Assembly: GCA_022561415.1 (NCBI GenBank)
Contig: JADFRH010000051.1
Span: 1-10,620 of the forward strand
Length of the DNA stretch: 10,620 nt
Direction of reading: 5' to 3'
Source: Planctomycetota bacterium
Lineage (GTDB): Bacteria > Planctomycetota > Phycisphaerae > UBA1845
The translations under genes were made by a program, and so were the position numbers. Within the stretch, counting starts at the first letter, position 1. Each line of letters opens with the position of its first letter. Below the pieces are notes generated by a model. The model had not been told where the DNA came from. It searched no databases and saw only the letters and a program-made list of their open reading frames with translations. Below, piece after piece: positions 1-5,641 of the stretch.

Positions 1-435
1 GGTGGTGGATGCCGCCGACGTGCCCAAGCCCCGGGCCCGACAACTCGAATACGATGCGGACACCGGCCAATGGCTCGAGGCTGAGCCGCCCGTACCCGGC
101 ACGCCCGTACCCGGCTGCTTGCCATCGACCTGGATCGCGGGTTCGTCGCAGCCGAGCACGACGACCGGGAATTCGTCTGACTTGAGTCCGTTGCACTGAG
201 CACACGCCAGCAACAGGTTTTTCCATTCATTTCGCTTGGAAGGAAACAGAGCCTGGGGCCGAAAGTGCTCAATCGCTTTGGCATGACCCAATTCCGGAAT
301 GACCGACTCACAATAGCAGCACTTGTGCCGCTGCATCTTCCATAGCTCACTCACGACCCGTCGGTCTTGGTAGGCCTTCTTGGCTTTGCTGCGCCGAAGA
401 AACGGTGGCCGGTTGGTCCGGGGTATATGGATCAC
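1..435 (-). CDS. HNH endonuclease, PtuB-like (Septu-type), partial at window edge
   Basis: The minus frame is open from a GTG at 435 to the window edge (145 codons, no stop); the protein begins VIHIPRTNRPPFLRR. It carries a zinc-stapled HNH nuclease: C39-x2-C42 (KCCYCE), the IEHFRP motif at about 55-60 with H57 as the likely catalytic base, WKNLLLAC, then C78-x2-C81-N82 and KSDEFP at 85-90. This is the TIGR02646/PtuB-type HNH family, a metal-dependent DNA nuclease that partners an ABC-type ATPase in Septu defence. It starts only 6 bp after the stop of that ATPase, so the two are surely co-transcribed. I chose GTG 435 because a stop (TGA) lies two codons upstream and the VIHIPR start resembles family N-termini. 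Residues 91-145 are Gly/Ser/Thr/Pro-rich and do not resemble the usual DDP/HLEF-type tail, so the gene may be frameshifted or rearranged after codon 90. The nuclease assignment is firm; the Septu assignment rests on the pairing. Confidence 0.8.
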   Translation of the reverse strand, partial: MIHIPRTNRPPFLRRSKAKKAYQDRRVVSELWKMQRHKCCYCESVIPELGHAKAIEHFRPQALFPSKRNEWKNLLLACAQCNGLKSDEFPVVVLGCDEPAIQVDGKQPGTGVPGTGGSASSHWPVSASYSSCRARGLGTSAASTT

Positions 436-441
436 GGATCA

Positions 442-1683
442 TTAGCTCCTCGCGGTCAGCTGCGTTACGCGCTCTACAAGGGCGCGGTCTAACGCACTTT
501 GGACCTGACGCTCAATCTCGGTCTCGGCCTCGTCCCCGATCATGTGGCGGGCGAGCGTCCTGCGGATTTTGACAAGGCGGATACTCTCACTGGTAGTCCG
601 TTTATTCCCCTTGGCTAGGAGGTGCGAGGCGTCCTTCAAAAGGTCATTGATAACGCGATCAGACGAGATCGTGATATCGAACGCCGCGGAGGCGAGCACT
701 TGATCTGCTCGCCAACCGCGCATCGATGACACCTCTGACGCAACGACACGGTTTCCTGGCCTAAGCTGCAAATGGTAGAGCTCCTTACATGTAGACTCCT
801 TCCCCAGACCTCCCACGCTGCCAGCCACGAGCGGTGAGTGAGTTGTAGCGATGAACTGCAAAGCGGGAAACATGTCGCGAATCCTCGGGACCACCTGTTC
901 TTGCCACTTTGGGTGCAGATGTTGCTCAATCTCGTCTATAAGAACGATTCCAGTGACATCCCTGCTTCGCCGTAGCGAGGTATCGCGCGACACCGCCCAT
1001 CCAAGCAGATCCGTGAGCCAGAGGAACGACGACTTGTATCCATCCGCAAGGTCGCGCAGCGGCATCGCATCTCCCCATAAGCCATCCACTAGGATTCCAG
1101 CTTCAGTCACGTTGATCTTACGGGTTTCTAGAAAAGCGTTGAGCGTTGAAAGAACCATGCGATACGCGCTCGGCGACTTCAGTCGATGCAGGGATAGCTC
1201 AGGGTTCTGAAGGCCCTCAGCGTAATTGAAGAGGTTGTAGACAGCGTTTTGAACCGAATAATCCGCGATGTCACCTGTACCAGAGGTACTGCGACCAGCT
1301 CCATAGGCGCTCACGAACAGCTCGCCCCATGGAAAGCGATCCGTGGGGTCCGTTGTTTGGTGCAGTTGTTCACCCGCCGGGTGACGTTCGATACGCGTCT
1401 TAATACAGTAGCGGCGTCGCCCGCCACGACGGCGAAGAATGATCTTGATGTCGCCCCATCGGGTTCCACGTCGGACGTAGCCCATGTCAGCCTCGCGCAT
1501 CAGGCCCGCCGCGCTCGATTCATCACACAGGCCCATGGCGATGGCCTTCAAGATTGTTGTCTTTCCCGTAGCATTGTCGCCCACGAGGGCAAGAAACGTC
1601 GAAGGCTCTGCCCTGGGATCCAGGTGCAGCGTTAGTTTCTCGAAGCACCGAATGTTCCGAATTGTGATTTCTTCGATGTACAT
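442..1683 (-). CDS. AAA/ABC-type ATPase, PtuA-like (candidate Septu defence ATPase)
   Basis: A 413-aa protein with the SMC/RecF-like ABC ATPase layout of the AAA_15/AAA_21 group: N-terminal IEEITIRNIRCFEKL strand pair, Walker A GDNATGKTT at 35-43, an ABC-signature-like LADGYKSS at 212-219, Walker B IVLIDEIEQHLHP at 246-258 with D250/E251, and an H-loop ATTHSP with H282. The C-terminal 90 residues are helical and charged, and no TOPRIM domain follows, which argues against OLD nucleases. In Septu, the PtuA ATPase assembles with the HNH nuclease PtuB and licenses DNA cleavage on phage infection. The HNH gene follows after 6 bp, supporting that role here. The ATG lies 3 bp after the stop of the MfnB-like gene (TAG-TAC-ATG, same frame), so translation is probably coupled and no separate promoter fits. 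The length is shorter than some PtuA proteins. ATPase class certain; defence role inferred from family and context. Confidence 0.88.
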   Translation of the reverse strand: MYIEEITIRNIRCFEKLTLHLDPRAEPSTFLALVGDNATGKTTILKAIAMGLCDESSAAGLMREADMGYVRRGTRWGDIKIILRRRGGRRRYCIKTRIERHPAGEQLHQTTDPTDRFPWGELFVSAYGAGRSTSGTGDIADYSVQNAVYNLFNYAEGLQNPELSLHRLKSPSAYRMVLSTLNAFLETRKINVTEAGILVDGLWGDAMPLRDLADGYKSSFLWLTDLLGWAVSRDTSLRRSRDVTGIVLIDEIEQHLHPKWQEQVVPRIRDMFPALQFIATTHSPLVAGSVGGLGKESTCKELYHLQLRPGNRVVASEVSSMRGWRADQVLASAAFDITISSDRVINDLLKDASHLLAKGNKRTTSESIRLVKIRRTLARHMIGDEAETEIERQVQSALDRALVERVTQLTARS

Positions 1684-1686
1684 GTA

Positions 1687-2403
1687 CTAAGGTAGCAGGT
1701 TGGCCACAAGTTCTGATCGAACGGCACCGAAGCGAGGGCTTGTCGCCGCTTCGCACGCCGCACCCCGAACGCAAATGACATCAATGCCGGTGCTCCATAG
1801 GTCGGGAAGTTGGTCCTTGGTGACGCTGCCGGCGATCCAAGCTCCTTTCCCGATGGCGTGCAGATCAGCGGCGAACTCGGCGATCTGCTCAGGACTGTAA
1901 TAGTCGAGCAACCCTTTGTCGATGTTCTTGTCGAATGTGTCGATTAGCAGGCCGTCGCAGTCGGTCTCCTTTACGAGCTTAGGGCCTTCCGTGAGCGGGT
2001 CGAGGCAGGCCGCGAACTCTTCCTCCGGAAAGACGGCTGGGTAGACCTTGCACTCCGGGAACCACTCGCGAACGCTACGGACGACATTGCGCGCCAGGTA
2101 GATGGCCGACTTGAGGTTGAAACCGGCGAGGCCAAACTTGATGTAGTCGGCGCCGGCCACAGCCACACCCAGGGCGGCTTGGCACGCCGTGCTCCGCACC
2201 GGCTGTTCCTCGCCGATGTTCGTCGAGATGGGCGTGTCCTTGAAGCCGGCATCGTCGAGATGCTGCCGGACAGCCCTGATGTTGAGCGGGTACGGCGTGC
2301 CCAAAGCCGAGGCCGGATACTCGACATCGGCGATGTGCGCTCCGCCCTCCGCTGCCGCCAAAGCCTCGCTTGGCCCTCTCACGCTCACCAAAAGGCGTCC
2401 CAT
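1687..2403 (-). CDS. mfnB: MfnB-family protein, (5-formylfuran-3-yl)methyl phosphate synthase-like (DUF556)
   Basis: A 238-aa single-domain TIM-barrel protein of the MfnB/DUF556 family. MfnB condenses two glyceraldehyde-3-phosphate molecules to 4-HFC-P, the furan precursor of methanofuran, a C1 carrier used by methanogens, methylotrophs and many planctomycetes. Family landmarks: LLVSV at 4-8, GGAHIADVE at 20-28, LGVAVAGADYIKFGL at 78-92, LLIDTFDK at 152-159, AGSVTKDQLPDL at 191-202 and the very characteristic VRGAACEA at 212-219. Compared from memory with the Methanocaldococcus enzyme, D26, K89, D155 and K159 match its active-site Asp25, Lys85, Asp151 and Lys155, but the Schiff-base Lys27 is replaced by E28 (DVE instead of DVK). 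It may therefore not catalyse the canonical reaction. I chose ATG 2403 rather than one 12 codons upstream because a GGAG lies 6 nt before it and homology begins here. It heads a tight operon with the ATPase and HNH genes. Family certain, activity doubtful. Confidence 0.85.
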   Translation of the reverse strand: MGRLLVSVRGPSEALAAAEGGAHIADVEYPASALGTPYPLNIRAVRQHLDDAGFKDTPISTNIGEEQPVRSTACQAALGVAVAGADYIKFGLAGFNLKSAIYLARNVVRSVREWFPECKVYPAVFPEEEFAACLDPLTEGPKLVKETDCDGLLIDTFDKNIDKGLLDYYSPEQIAEFAADLHAIGKGAWIAGSVTKDQLPDLWSTGIDVICVRGAACEAATSPRFGAVRSELVANLLP

Positions 2404-2622
2404 GCTGCTCCGATCATCAATTCCCGGCGGACATCTCACTCAAGCTGCATGATAATGGGCAACGGGTGCCTCCGATAGGCCGGGTGCCGGCAACGGCAGC
2501 GCTCGACGCGCTCGACGCGATGGCCGTGATTTCCAAGGAACACGATTGGCTTGCCAGCCGGAAGAGCCCGCAGACCCGGAGGGCCTGCCCGCCGCAACGT
2601 GCACCGCCTAGTTCACCGGCCG

Positions 2623-2646
2623 CCCGGTCGGTTCAGGCCGACCGGG
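2623..2646. repeat. Perfect 9-bp GC-rich inverted repeat (hairpin)
   Basis: CCCGGTCGG (2623-2631), a 6-nt loop, then CCGACCGGG (2638-2646). The stem is perfect and very stable but is not followed by a T-run on either strand, so it is not a canonical intrinsic terminator. The arm core CGGTCGG recurs in the palindrome 13 bp further right. Confidence 0.75.
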
Positions 2647-2658
2647 TTGCCGTCGTAG

Positions 2659-2672
2659 CGGTCGGCCGACCG
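2659..2672. repeat. 14-bp perfect palindrome sharing arms with the neighbouring hairpin
   Basis: CGGTCGGCCGACCG is self-complementary over its whole length. Its halves CGGTCGG and CCGACCG are the same as the core of the hairpin arms at 2625-2631 and 2638-2644. The region therefore carries four copies of one 7-mer in alternating orientation within 48 bp, which suggests a protein-binding or recombination site more than chance. Confidence 0.6.
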
Positions 2673-2781
2673 TCCCCGTTCGCACCGGAGTACTTACGTG
2701 GCGGTGCGGGAGCGGGCGCGCCTCTGAACCGGAGTTGTCCAAAGAGCGGAACGGCGAAGGGTCCCACGATTACGAGGCCGT

Positions 2782-2880
2782 CTACGGAAGCAGGTCGCGC
2801 GGCCGAACTCCGAGCGCCTGGACCAACTTCGCGATATTTTCGACCGCGACGTTCCGTTCGCCCCGCTCAATTCCCCCCTG
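2782..2880 (-). pseudogene. C-terminal remnant of an XRE-family (HTH_3) regulator
   Basis: Read on the minus strand, the frame ending in TAG at 2782-2784 encodes GIERGERNVAVENIAKLVQ followed by ALGVRPRDLLP. That is the recognition-helix end and the last two helices of a typical XRE repressor (GIERGERN...ENIAKLAQALG). The frame is blocked by a TGA at 2884-2886, and no N-terminal half (QEELAxxAGL-type helix) is visible upstream in any frame. It is therefore a decayed or truncated gene, not an independent peptide. It lies about 35 bp beyond the stop of the intact XRE gene at 2918 and is different in sequence (GIERGERN versus RYEIGETR), so it is not a simple duplicate. Function: none expected. 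Confidence 0.7.
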
Positions 2881-2917
2881 TAATCACGGTGCAGGCAGGC
2901 GATCACTACGGTGCGAT

Positions 2918-3196
2918 TCACTTGTTGCGACTGGCGCGAGCCCGTCCGCCCTCGCCGGCGAAATCTTTGTCGAGTTGACGGCACAGGGCCGTGAAGCTCG
3001 TCCCCACCGCCCCGCAATAGAGCCAGAGCTGCACGATGTCCATCCGCGTCTCACCGATCTCGTACCGGGAAATGTACTGCTGAGGCACGCCCATTCGCTT
3101 CGCCAGGTCGCTTTGCTGCATACCCTTCCGCTCGCGAAGAGCGCGAAGCCGCTCAAGTAGACGGGCGTATTGCGGGGTGAAACGGGATTTCGTCAC
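2918..3196 (-). CDS. XRE-family HTH transcriptional regulator
   Basis: A 92-aa protein, essentially one helix-turn-helix domain: YARLLERLRALRERKGMQQS at 10-29, then DLAKRMGVPQQYISRYEIGETRMDIVQL at about 30-57, with QQYISRYE as the recognition helix. The DNA-binding class is clear; it is probably a dimeric repressor. The short C-terminal tail ends GEGGRARASRNK. I chose GTG 3196 over an in-frame start 34 codons upstream because that extension lacks family character and would run across the palindrome at 3223-3241. Ribosome-binding signals before the GTG are weak. The gene is transcribed away from the PLD-like gene at 3299, and the palindrome in the shared 102-bp gap is the obvious candidate for autoregulation and control of that gene. 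Confidence 0.85.
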   Translation of the reverse strand: MTKSRFTPQYARLLERLRALRERKGMQQSDLAKRMGVPQQYISRYEIGETRMDIVQLWLYCGAVGTSFTALCRQLDKDFAGEGGRARASRNK

Positions 3197-3222
3197 GCAC
3201 GAAAGGCTAACACGGCTTGCCG

Positions 3223-3241
3223 GTACACAAATTCTGTGTAC
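3223..3241. promoter_or_regulatory. Palindromic operator GTACACA-N5-TGTGTAC
   Basis: A perfect 7-bp inverted repeat with a 5-bp AT-rich spacer (AATTC), 27 bp upstream of the XRE gene start and 58 bp before the divergent PLD-like gene. The size and symmetry fit an XRE dimer site. No near-consensus -35/-10 pair could be assigned on either strand. Binding by the adjacent regulator is inferred. Confidence 0.65.
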
Positions 3242-3298
3242 GCTTCGGGAAGAGTCTGACAATCCTAGATGGACAGCCTCGGGCGCAGGAGCGTACAT

Positions 3299-4582
3299 AT
3301 GGTCAGCCAGGTCTTCACTTCGATGTCCAGCGCGAAGATGGCGAAGCTAATCAGCTCGGCCCGCAAACGTGTCAGTTTCGTGGGTCCGGCAATTCGAATG
3401 GAGACGGCCAACGCGATGATCGCTGCTCGCGAAGAGCTCGGCAACGACCGCGTCAGCGTAGTTCTCGATTGCGACGAGGAGGTTCTGCGCCTCGGCTACG
3501 GGGCAATCGAGGCACTGAAACGGTTGCGTGATTCGGGGTGCGAAATCGGTCAATGTTCCGGTCTCCGCATTGGCGTGCTGGTTTGCGACGAACGGGCGTG
3601 GGTCTTCGCTCCTACCGCCCTCTACGTTCAACCCGAAGTCCACAGCGATGAAACACCAAACGCGGTCGAACTTCGTGCGGCCGATGTCGAAAGGCTCGTC
3701 TGGCGCGTCCTACCGGTTGAACGGAAAGCTGCCGAGACCGAGGGATTCCTACAACCTGGCGAAGAGGACCCAAGGCAGGTAGAGGCTGAGATCGGTCACG
3801 ACTTGGTGTCAGGGTTGGACGTAACGCGAGTGGAGGATGGGCTTGCGATCGCGCCACCGATTCCATTCAACATCGCCCGACAGGTACGGGTCTTTCAACC
3901 TTACATTCAGTATGTGGACATAAGCCTCACCGGTTGCGCTATCGAACGCAGGCGGGCGGAGATTCCGAAATCCATTCTACAAGCGCTGGGGGCAACGGCC
4001 GAGATTGCGCGACGGCTACGCACAACATTCGACCTCGTCGAATCGAAGAGCGAAGTATCCTCAAGGGCACTTGGTGAGAAGCTACGCGGCATCCGCGACA
4101 ACTTCACGCGACCGCTTGGCCGGCCTTGGGGGCGAGTATTGCTCCGCTGCCAGCGCGACCGATTCGACGCGCGAATAGCCGAGCTCCGCGGTCAGCTCGA
4201 AGAACAAAGAAGGACGATCGAGGCCGAGCTCTCGAAGCAGCTGGACGACTCGCGCCACCAACTCGTCGAACACTACGTCAAGCCCCTCAAGAAAGCCCCG
4301 CCCGACGCCCTTGTGGGAGGACTCATTTGCTCGGAACCAACCGACGACGACATTCGGAAATGGCTTAACCGCGAGCTTGCCGTTGCTTTCCCCGATCCAG
4401 AATCCTTGGTCAAGGAGATGCAGCTCCACGTGCAGTTCCGGGACGTGACGTACGAAACGCTGAATGAGCGGGGTTTTAGCAAGGCGCTGGAGAAAGCATT
4501 CCCGGATGTGAACTGGAAAAAACCCTTCGACGAATACAAAGCCGCCAAGGAACGTGGGCCAGAACCACCGCATGGGTGCTAG
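3299..4582 (+). CDS. Protein with degenerate phospholipase-D-like domain and C-terminal coiled coil
   Basis: A 427-aa protein; ATG 3299 is preceded by a strong AGGAG at 3287-3291 with 7-nt spacing, which decides the start over an ATG ten codons upstream. Residues ~14-110 have the layout of a PLD-superfamily domain: MAKLISSARKRVSFVGPAI (typical first strand), VSVVLDCD, IEALKRLRDSG, then RIGVLVCDERAWVFAPT, which aligns with the HxKxxxxDxxxxxxGS motif. Only the Asp survives: H is R, K is G, G-S is A-P. Only one such motif is seen, so phosphodiesterase activity is unlikely. Residues ~280-345 are strongly heptad-like and charged (ARIAELRGQLEEQRRTIEAE), predicted coiled coil. No signal peptide or membrane segment. 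The function is unknown; a degenerate PLD fold may act in recognition or scaffolding. It is divergent from an XRE regulator and probably controlled by it. Its TAG overlaps the TAG of the converging gene within CTAG. Confidence 0.75.
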   Translation: MVSQVFTSMSSAKMAKLISSARKRVSFVGPAIRMETANAMIAAREELGNDRVSVVLDCDEEVLRLGYGAIEALKRLRDSGCEIGQCSGLRIGVLVCDERAWVFAPTALYVQPEVHSDETPNAVELRAADVERLVWRVLPVERKAAETEGFLQPGEEDPRQVEAEIGHDLVSGLDVTRVEDGLAIAPPIPFNIARQVRVFQPYIQYVDISLTGCAIERRRAEIPKSILQALGATAEIARRLRTTFDLVESKSEVSSRALGEKLRGIRDNFTRPLGRPWGRVLLRCQRDRFDARIAELRGQLEEQRRTIEAELSKQLDDSRHQLVEHYVKPLKKAPPDALVGGLICSEPTDDDIRKWLNRELAVAFPDPESLVKEMQLHVQFRDVTYETLNERGFSKALEKAFPDVNWKKPFDEYKAAKERGPEPPHGC

Positions 4583-5058
4583 GATCGCTGCGATGTCGGA
4601 GCCGCCCGTCCATTCGCGACCCGGCCCTTCGCTGGCTTCGACCTGTGAATCTGCGCAATCGTGATCTGGGTGGATAGTCGGAGCGCGGACATGACGACCT
4701 CCATCTCCAGATCATAGATCTTCGTGCGCTGACGCTGCATGGCCATAAAGAATCGCATCCCCCTCAGTTTGATTTGCAGATCCTTGCATTCCATCTGCTG
4801 GCAGCACGTCTTCATGGCAGCGTTCCAGAGTTCGGTGGCTTCTGGCGACTTCCTAATTTCGCGAAGTTTCTCCAATACACCCTTCAGCGGATCCAAGTCC
4901 GCATCGAACGGATTGCAGGCTTCGGGACGATCGTCGGCGGTACCATCTTGGGCCTCCACCTCCGTTTTCAGTTGACGTAGCAGCCGGAGGTGCGGGCCTG
5001 GCGACGGCACCGAGCCAGGATTGACAGATTCGGAAAGGGAAGCCATCGGTTTAGTCAC
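4579..5058 (-). CDS. Hypothetical protein, 159 aa
   Basis: I do not recognise this protein. The N-terminal ~50 residues are Ser/Pro/Asp-rich and probably disordered. Residues ~53-140 are helical and charged, with PLKGVLEKLREIRKSPEATE at about 57-76, a CCQQMEC stretch at 85-91, and two helices around KLRGMRFFMAMQRQRTKIYD and LEMEVVMSALRLSTQ. The C-terminus is basic. No signal peptide or membrane span. The GTG start at 5058 overlaps the stop of the upstream DUF5681-like gene by 8 nt (GTGACTAA), implying translational coupling; an ATG at 5046 is the alternative start. Its stop shares the tetramer CTAG with the stop of the PLD-like gene on the other strand. With the DUF5681-like partner it may form a two-protein unit of phage or element origin, but the sequence shows no catalytic motif. 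Confidence 0.7.
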   Translation of the reverse strand: MTKPMASLSESVNPGSVPSPGPHLRLLRQLKTEVEAQDGTADDRPEACNPFDADLDPLKGVLEKLREIRKSPEATELWNAAMKTCCQQMECKDLQIKLRGMRFFMAMQRQRTKIYDLEMEVVMSALRLSTQITIAQIHRSKPAKGRVANGRAAPTSQRS

Positions 5059-5401
5059 TCAGCCAGGCCTGGTCTTCTAGAACTTCAACTTGTCGGTCGC
5101 GGAGGCGTAGGTGCCGCTCTTCGAGCTCGCGCCGCTCCGGATCGATGGCAGCAGCGGGCTTCCCGGCGATGCGGTCGAACAACTCGCGTGCTGCCGTGAC
5201 GTCTCCACTGCGCGCCTTTGCGACGAGCGCACCGATGACGGCCTGCAGGTCCTCCTCAGAGACAGCATTGGCAATCAACGACCTGATTCGGGCCACCTGC
5301 TTGGCGTAGGGATTACCCGGCCCGCCTGGATTCCCTTTCGCGAATCGCCCATTGGCGTCTCTCGTACCGTTTCCACCGTTTGGTAACGGCGCGTTGGCCA
5401 T
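5051..5401 (-). CDS. DUF5681-like small protein (mobile-element associated)
   Basis: A 116-aa protein with the N-terminal signature TRDANGRFAKGNPGGPGNPY at about 13-32, the GRFxKGxxGGPGNP motif of DUF5681-type proteins that are common in phages and integrated elements. This is followed by RIRSLIANAVSEEDLQAVI, VAKARSGDVTAARELFDRIA and GKPAAAIDPERRELEERHLR, an all-helical domain of the kind seen beside small-terminase-like proteins. The exact role of this family is not established, to my knowledge; DNA binding is plausible from the basic N-terminal segment. ATG 5401 follows an AAGGGG ribosome-binding site by 7-8 nt. The end overlaps the start of the 159-aa gene by 8 nt. Family assignment rests on the N-terminal motif and is moderately sure. 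Confidence 0.75.
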   Translation of the reverse strand: MANAPLPNGGNGTRDANGRFAKGNPGGPGNPYAKQVARIRSLIANAVSEEDLQAVIGALVAKARSGDVTAARELFDRIAGKPAAAIDPERRELEERHLRLRDRQVEVLEDQAWLSD

Positions 5402-5641
5402 GGTCCAGCCCCTTCAAATATGCAGATTGGAACCATAGTGGCCCCGATCAATAAACGCAATCGCGTTTGGCGACGCGCAGTTCACCTCAAGCCGAGGATT
5501 CGACGTGGCCATGACCACAGCGTGAGAGCCACGAGTAGTCCGGCCGGTGAACGAGGTGCAGATTCGTGCGAGGGCGTGTAGAATAGATGAAGACTCTACC
5601 CGGGAACCGTGGATCGGAATGGTCACCGAGACAGTCTTGTC
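5402..5641. other. Divergent intergenic region with small inverted repeat
   Basis: This region separates the minus-strand DUF5681-like gene from the plus-strand gene beginning at 5609-5642. It contains an inverted repeat AAACGC-AATC-GCGTTT at 5453-5468, 52 bp upstream of the minus gene, and a TAGAAT hexamer at 5579-5584 that could be a -10 for the plus gene, though no good -35 lies 17 bp before it. A minus frame of 70 codons (5414-5626) ends 12 bp before the DUF5681-like start. It resembles no family I know and could be an upstream small gene or chance. Confidence 0.4.
5453..5468. repeat. Inverted repeat AAACGC-N4-GCGTTT
   Basis: A perfect 6-bp inverted repeat with a 4-bp spacer in the divergent intergenic region. 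Its position suggests an operator for the DUF5681-like pair or for both directions. No T-run follows, so it is unlikely to be a terminator. Confidence 0.45.

Larger units (their letters stand above)
2404..2781. other. Intergenic stretch without a supportable gene
   Basis: No reading frame on either strand here shows a recognisable domain. The long plus frame through 2370-2978 is Pro/Arg/Ala-rich and looks like GC-driven open sequence. Contents I can support: a 9-bp tandem repeat GCGCTCGAC at 2499-2507 and 2508-2516; two GC-rich inverted repeats at 2623-2646 and 2659-2672 (listed separately); and the upstream region of the MfnB-like gene with a GGAG ribosome-binding site. No convincing -35/-10 pair for that gene was found. 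The stretch sits between two minus-strand units and probably marks an old rearrangement joint, because a fragment of a second XRE gene lies at its right edge. Confidence 0.5.

Noticed and set aside
851..1690. Several open frames on the plus strand opposite the ATPase
   Set aside because: They are antisense shadows of a well-supported ATPase gene and show no motifs.
2623..2650. Intrinsic terminator for the XRE or MfnB unit
   Set aside because: A strong GC stem but no T-run on either strand.
2370..2978. 202-codon plus-strand open frame
   Set aside because: It overlaps the MfnB start, the inverted repeats and the XRE fragment, has Pro/Arg/Ala-rich composition and no domain; most likely GC-driven open sequence.
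5414..5626. 70-codon minus frame just upstream of the DUF5681-like gene
   Set aside because: No family resemblance and no clear ribosome-binding site; it overlaps the alternative start of the divergent gene. Kept only as a remark in the intergenic entry.
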